NCBI GenBank assembly: GCA_040902705.1
Contig: JBBDWT010000201.1
Span: 1-64,000 of the forward strand
DNA length: 64,000 nucleotides
From: DATBSK01 sp040902705
GTDB taxonomy: Bacteria; Actinomycetota; Acidimicrobiia; IMCC26256; PALSA-555
Direction: 5' to 3'
Shown here: in pieces, positions 60,821 through 64,000 of the stretch
How the letters are laid out: every line of letters starts with the position of its first letter
How positions within the stretch are numbered: position 1 is the stretch's first letter
The notes under the pieces: model-generated
What the model was told of the DNA's origin: nothing
The model's database searches: none
What the model saw: the letters and a program-made list of their open reading frames with translations, nothing else
Position numbers and translations under genes: made by a program

Positions 60821-61722
60821 CATCGCTCGTCCAGGTCGACGTCGACAACCTCTGGGTCTACGAGCGCGAGTACGGCATCGAGATCGGGATCGACCAGGAC
60901 GTGATCTTCTCTCGCGCGCTCCCCGCGTTTCTCGACGCCTGCGATCGACGAGGCATCCGGGCGACGTTCTTCGTCGTGGGAACCGACCTGGCCACGTGTT
61001 CCGACGCACGGGACTTCGTACGCGAGGCCGCCCATCGAGGTCACGAGGTCGCGAACCACTCGTTCTCCCATCCGGGTGACCTCGAATCGCTCGGAGATCG
61101 CGAGATGGAGCGCGAGATCCGCGGCACGCACGACATCATCGGCGAGACCACCGGTTGCCCCGCGATCGGCTTCCGCGGTCCGGGCTACCGGATCGGGCGC
61201 CGCTGCGTCGATCTGCTCGCTCGGCTCGGATACATCTACGACTCGAGTGTGCTCCCGGGCCCGATGACCTCTGCGATGCACGTCGTCCATCGCCTCCGAC
61301 GGGGTCGCGACGGCGACGCGCGCAAGCGCATCGGAAAGCGCTCGGACCTGATCGCCTCGACCAGGATTCGACCGTTGCTGGCAGGACGCCCGGCACCCAT
61401 CGAGATCCCGATCAGCGTCATCCCTTGGCTACGACTTCCCTTCCACACGTCGATGGTGCACGTGTTCGGGGAGTCGTACCAGGAGCTCGCGCATCGAGCC
61501 CACGCGCGGACTCGAAAGGACTACGAGGTGCACCTCCTGCACGCAGTCGACCTGCTGCCCGAGGTTCACGCACCGGAGCATGCACGTCACGTCGTCGGGG
61601 CCCTGGGCTGGGACGCAGAACGCCGAGCGCGCCTCGTGACCGCGACCCTCGATCGAGCGGCCCGGGATGCTCCGTGCGGCACTGGTGAGTTCGCACGAGC
61701 GATCCTGGCGAACGCACGGTGA
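60817..61722 (+). CDS. Polysaccharide deacetylase family protein (NodB-like)
   Basis: A 301-residue CE4-like enzyme that removes N-acetyl or O-acetyl groups from polysaccharides. LVQVDVDNLWVY gives the motif-1 aspartates, NHSFSHPGDL the two metal histidines, and GFRGPGYRIGRR motif 3. It has no signal peptide, so it likely acts on cytoplasmic lipid-linked glycans, unlike secreted chitin deacetylases. The family includes ArnD-like enzymes that act on lipid-linked amino sugars. ATG overlaps the preceding acyltransferase stop, so addition and removal of acyl groups seem coupled. It ends 43 bases before the stop of the convergent thiolase-like gene. Confidence 0.9.
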   Translation: MTSLVQVDVDNLWVYEREYGIEIGIDQDVIFSRALPAFLDACDRRGIRATFFVVGTDLATCSDARDFVREAAHRGHEVANHSFSHPGDLESLGDREMEREIRGTHDIIGETTGCPAIGFRGPGYRIGRRCVDLLARLGYIYDSSVLPGPMTSAMHVVHRLRRGRDGDARKRIGKRSDLIASTRIRPLLAGRPAPIEIPISVIPWLRLPFHTSMVHVFGESYQELAHRAHARTRKDYEVHLLHAVDLLPEVHAPEHARHVVGALGWDAERRARLVTATLDRAARDAPCGTGEFARAILANAR

Positions 61723-61765
61723 CCGCGCTGACCATGCGTCGGAGCAGCGGCGTGCGAAGCGCGCT

Positions 61766-62920
61766 TCAGCTGCGCTCGAACACGTGTGCGACGACCGCGC
61801 CCACGTCGCCTTCGATGATCCCCCCGGTGTTCACCGTCATGCCACGGCGCGCGCCGACGACCTGGCGGTCTCCTGCCGCACCGCGAAGTTGCGTCACGAT
61901 CTCGACCACCTGCGCGACGCCGGTCGCCCCGATCGGATGACCGCGCGACATGAGTCCACCGCTCGGGTTCACCACGATCGTTCCCCCGAACGTCGTCTCT
62001 CCGCCGAGCGTGGCGACGCCCGCCTCACCTTCGTCGTAGAACCCCAAGCACTCCAACGCGTAGAGCTCTTCCGACGTCGCAGCATCGTGGAGCTCGACGA
62101 CATCGATGTCTCCGGGGCCGAGCCCGGCGGCGTCATAGACGACCTTGGCAACCTCGGCGAGTCGGCTGTGGTAGTCGGACGAGGTATCGCCTGAACGCGC
62201 GACGCTCGCGCGGATCGCCGGGGCACCGGGAACGTCGGTGTCGAGCACGATCGCTGCCGCACCGTCGGTGAACGAACTGCACATCAGGCGGGTCAACGGC
62301 TCCTGCACCGTCGGTGATGCGAGCACCTCCTCGGCGGTGACCAGCTCGCGTCGCTGCGCCAACGGGTTGAGGGCGCCGTGCCGGCGCGACTTGACGACAG
62401 TCGCCGCGAACTGCTCGATGGTGTGGCCCCGCTCCGTCAGCTGATGCATCGCCCACTTCGCGTTCATGCCCATGAAGACACTTCCCGAGTTGCCGGCCAC
62501 ATCCGCGCGCAGCCGCGGTCGTTCCTCGGCCGTGAGGCAGTTCTCGATGCCGTTGAGCGTCGCGCCGCGGTCACCCGTCCACATCTTCTCCACTCCGGCG
62601 ATCAACACCGGACCGCTTCCCGCGAGCGCCGCGAGGTAGCCGAGGTGAAGAGCCGCCGAACCGCCCGCGCAGCCGTTGTCGATGTTCACGACGTGAGTGC
62701 TCCCGAGCCCCGCGCCCAGCAGCCACGCCTGCCCGCGAATGCACTCCTGGTCGTTGAGCAGGCCACCGAGCGCGTTCGAGACGAGGATCAACGACACTCG
62801 CTCCGGATCCACACCGGCATCACGGAGCGCGGCGGTCGCGGCCTGCGAGATCAGCTCTCCGGGGCCGTACGGACTACGACCCTGCGGCGTCATGCCGATG
62901 CCCACGACGTTGACCCTCAT
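61766..62920 (-). CDS. Thiolase-family protein (acetyl-CoA acetyltransferase / SCP-x-like)
   Basis: A 384-residue thiolase-like protein. NIDNGCAGGSAALHLGYLAA holds the nucleophilic-cysteine position, VELHDAATSEELYALECLGF a conserved histidine region and GGLMSRGHPIGATGVAQVVE the C-terminal His-Gly-His motif. It is closest to the thiolase/lipid-transfer-protein subgroup used in lipid or sterol breakdown, not the biosynthetic thiolases. GGGGAG six bases before ATG 62920, and TACGAT further up, give a strong start. An enzyme of acyl-CoA metabolism is unexpected in a surface-glycan cluster; acyl-chain supply for lipid-linked or acylated glycans is one explanation, simple gene insertion another. 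Confidence 0.92.
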   Translation of the reverse strand: MRVNVVGIGMTPQGRSPYGPGELISQAATAALRDAGVDPERVSLILVSNALGGLLNDQECIRGQAWLLGAGLGSTHVVNIDNGCAGGSAALHLGYLAALAGSGPVLIAGVEKMWTGDRGATLNGIENCLTAEERPRLRADVAGNSGSVFMGMNAKWAMHQLTERGHTIEQFAATVVKSRRHGALNPLAQRRELVTAEEVLASPTVQEPLTRLMCSSFTDGAAAIVLDTDVPGAPAIRASVARSGDTSSDYHSRLAEVAKVVYDAAGLGPGDIDVVELHDAATSEELYALECLGFYDEGEAGVATLGGETTFGGTIVVNPSGGLMSRGHPIGATGVAQVVEIVTQLRGAAGDRQVVGARRGMTVNTGGIIEGDVGAVVAHVFERS

Positions 62921-62948
62921 GCACGTCTCCCCGATCGAGCCAGACATC

Positions 62949-62954
62949 ATCGTA
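62949..62954 (-). promoter_or_regulatory. Putative -10 box for the thiolase-like gene
   Basis: TACGAT on the minus strand lies 28 bases before the ATG, which is itself preceded by GGGGAG. This is the conventional, leadered arrangement, unlike the leaderless genes elsewhere in the window. Confidence 0.45.
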
Positions 62955-63025
62955 CCGGGAAGCGCATCCTGCCCACCGGAGCCACGACTCCTGGATCGGA
63001 GCCGGCCACCGGGCAGGAGAGGCGA

Positions 63026-64000
63026 GTGATAGAAGATGGTCTCGGTGTCCTGGAATCCCCGCGGAGAGTCCGCTCCGTGACCGCCGAGCGCATGATCTCG
63101 TATGCGCAGAACGCCGAGGACGTCGTCCTGCGCCGTGCGTTCGCGAGCTCCGCGACCGGCTTCTACATCGATGTCGGTGCAAGCCACCCCGTATGGGATT
63201 CGGTCACGAAGCACTTCTACGACAGCGGCTGGAGCGGTATCAACATCGAGCCACTCCCGAATCGCTTCTCAGAGCTCGAACGCGAACGTCCGCGCGACAT
63301 CAACCTCAATGTCGGCCTGTCGAACGACTCTGGGAGGCTCGTGCTCCACGAGGTCATCGGTCTCTCGGCGCTGTCGACATTCGACCCCGGACTCGCCCAG
63401 ATGCACCGCGATGAGGGCTACGAGATCCAAACGTTGACCGTACCCACGACAACCTTGTTGACGGTGTGCCAGGAGCACGGTGTGGAGGATGTTGATTTCC
63501 TCAAGATCGATGCAGAGGGCTTCGAACGTGAAGTCCTCCAGGGAACAGACTTCGAGGGCTTCCGGCCCCGGGTCGTCTTGGCCGAGCGAGGTAACGCCCC
63601 GGAGAAGTGGTTGCCACTCCTCACGACCGCTGGTTATGTACAGACCCTCTTCGACGGAATCAACCTCTGGTTCGTGCGCGAAGAGGACGAGGAACGCCTC
63701 GGTCCGTTCCTCACGACCCCGGCCACCATCGCACTGGATCGCTACGACCCCTACCTCTACGTCCATCAGCTCAAGCACGCGGGAGCCGAGATCGAGGGAC
63801 GCGATGCGGAACTCGCCCGCCTCAGGACCACGGTCGAGGCACTTGGTGCGGAACTCGTGGGCCTCAGGGCGAAGATCAAGGAGCTGCGCGACGAAGTCGA
63901 GAGACAGCAACATGCCGCCGTTGCGGCGCGCGCTGCAGAGACGATGATCCGGAACTCGACGTCATGGCGCGTGACCGGACCGCTGAGGTGGTTCTCCGAA
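63026..64000 (+). CDS. FkbM family methyltransferase, 3' part beyond the window
   Basis: The first 325 codons of a SAM-dependent methyltransferase of the FkbM family. FYIDVGASHPVWDSVTKHFY is the SAM site, GINIEPLPNRFSEL the following acidic loop, and DVDFLKIDAEGFEREVLQG the catalytic region. Residues 265-310 form a coiled coil, and the last visible residues (NSTSWRVTGPLRWF) resemble the tail that links glycosyltransferase or methyltransferase domains in large surface-glycan proteins, so a second domain may follow outside the window. GTG at 63026 has AGGAG six bases upstream, the best ribosome-binding site in the window; an internal GTG at 63077 is less likely. Sugar O-methylation is expected. 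Confidence 0.93.
   Translation, partial: MIEDGLGVLESPRRVRSVTAERMISYAQNAEDVVLRRAFASSATGFYIDVGASHPVWDSVTKHFYDSGWSGINIEPLPNRFSELERERPRDINLNVGLSNDSGRLVLHEVIGLSALSTFDPGLAQMHRDEGYEIQTLTVPTTTLLTVCQEHGVEDVDFLKIDAEGFEREVLQGTDFEGFRPRVVLAERGNAPEKWLPLLTTAGYVQTLFDGINLWFVREEDEERLGPFLTTPATIALDRYDPYLYVHQLKHAGAEIEGRDAELARLRTTVEALGAELVGLRAKIKELRDEVERQQHAAVAARAAETMIRNSTSWRVTGPLRWFSE

Noticed and set aside
1..64000. CRISPR arrays, tRNAs, insertion sequences
   Set aside because: I looked for regularly spaced repeats, cloverleaf sequence and transposase motifs and saw none.

Overview
The window is high-GC, densely packed bacterial DNA. GTG and TTG starts are frequent, neighbouring genes often overlap by 1-4 bases (GTGA, ATGA, TGATG), and TANNNT -10 boxes lie 7-9 bases before several start codons, suggesting leaderless mRNAs. 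Together with cobalamin-dependent MetH and a DUF1802 protein this points to an actinobacterium, plausibly Acidimicrobiia-like; that placement is inference. A run of ten Ns at 41195-41204 shows this is a scaffolded assembly. I saw no rRNA, tRNA, CRISPR array, transposase or integrase.

Layout. (1) 1-1284: 3' end of metH. (2) 1295-8800, plus strand: a multi-membrane protein, rmlC-rmlB-rmlD for dTDP-L-rhamnose, and two more large membrane proteins, one of DUF2142 type. (3) 13570-8811, minus strand: an acetyltransferase, DegT aminotransferase and Gfo/Idh dehydrogenase set (WbpD/E/B-like, amino-sugar synthesis), a GT2 glycosyltransferase and a methyltransferase. (4) 13664-28058: very large multidomain glycosyltransferases, a second DUF2142 protein and three methyltransferases sharing an unusual N-terminal domain. 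(5) 38237-28179, minus strand: two complete Wzm/Wzt-type ABC glycan exporters with a GT4 enzyme, a family-24 methyltransferase and an 1152-residue methyltransferase/repeat/HAD fusion. (6) 44953-38335, minus strand: a housekeeping block (dihydrolipoyl dehydrogenase, E2 acyltransferase, lipB, lipA, an M24 peptidase, a membrane protein), interrupted by the assembly gap between lipB and lipA. (7) 45218-51339: a Wzx-like flippase, GT4, DUF1802, a micro-ORF with an extended Shine-Dalgarno sequence, and a 915-residue glycosyltransferase. (8) 51650-56634: a second sugar-nucleotide module (SDR epimerase, RmlC-like cupin, two GT2, a WecB-like 2-epimerase, an RmlD-like reductase). (9) 57045-64000: a giant membrane protein, an acetyltransferase, a polysaccharide deacetylase, a thiolase-like protein and a truncated FkbM methyltransferase.

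Working together, most of the window is a cell-surface polysaccharide or glycoprotein-glycan factory. It makes rhamnose and diacetamido-type sugars, assembles and methylates or acetylates glycans in the cytoplasm, and exports them through two ABC systems and one flippase. GT-C-like membrane proteins may add sugars outside the membrane. No rmlA, no UDP-sugar 6-dehydrogenase and no initiating phosphoglycosyltransferase is visible, so these must lie elsewhere.
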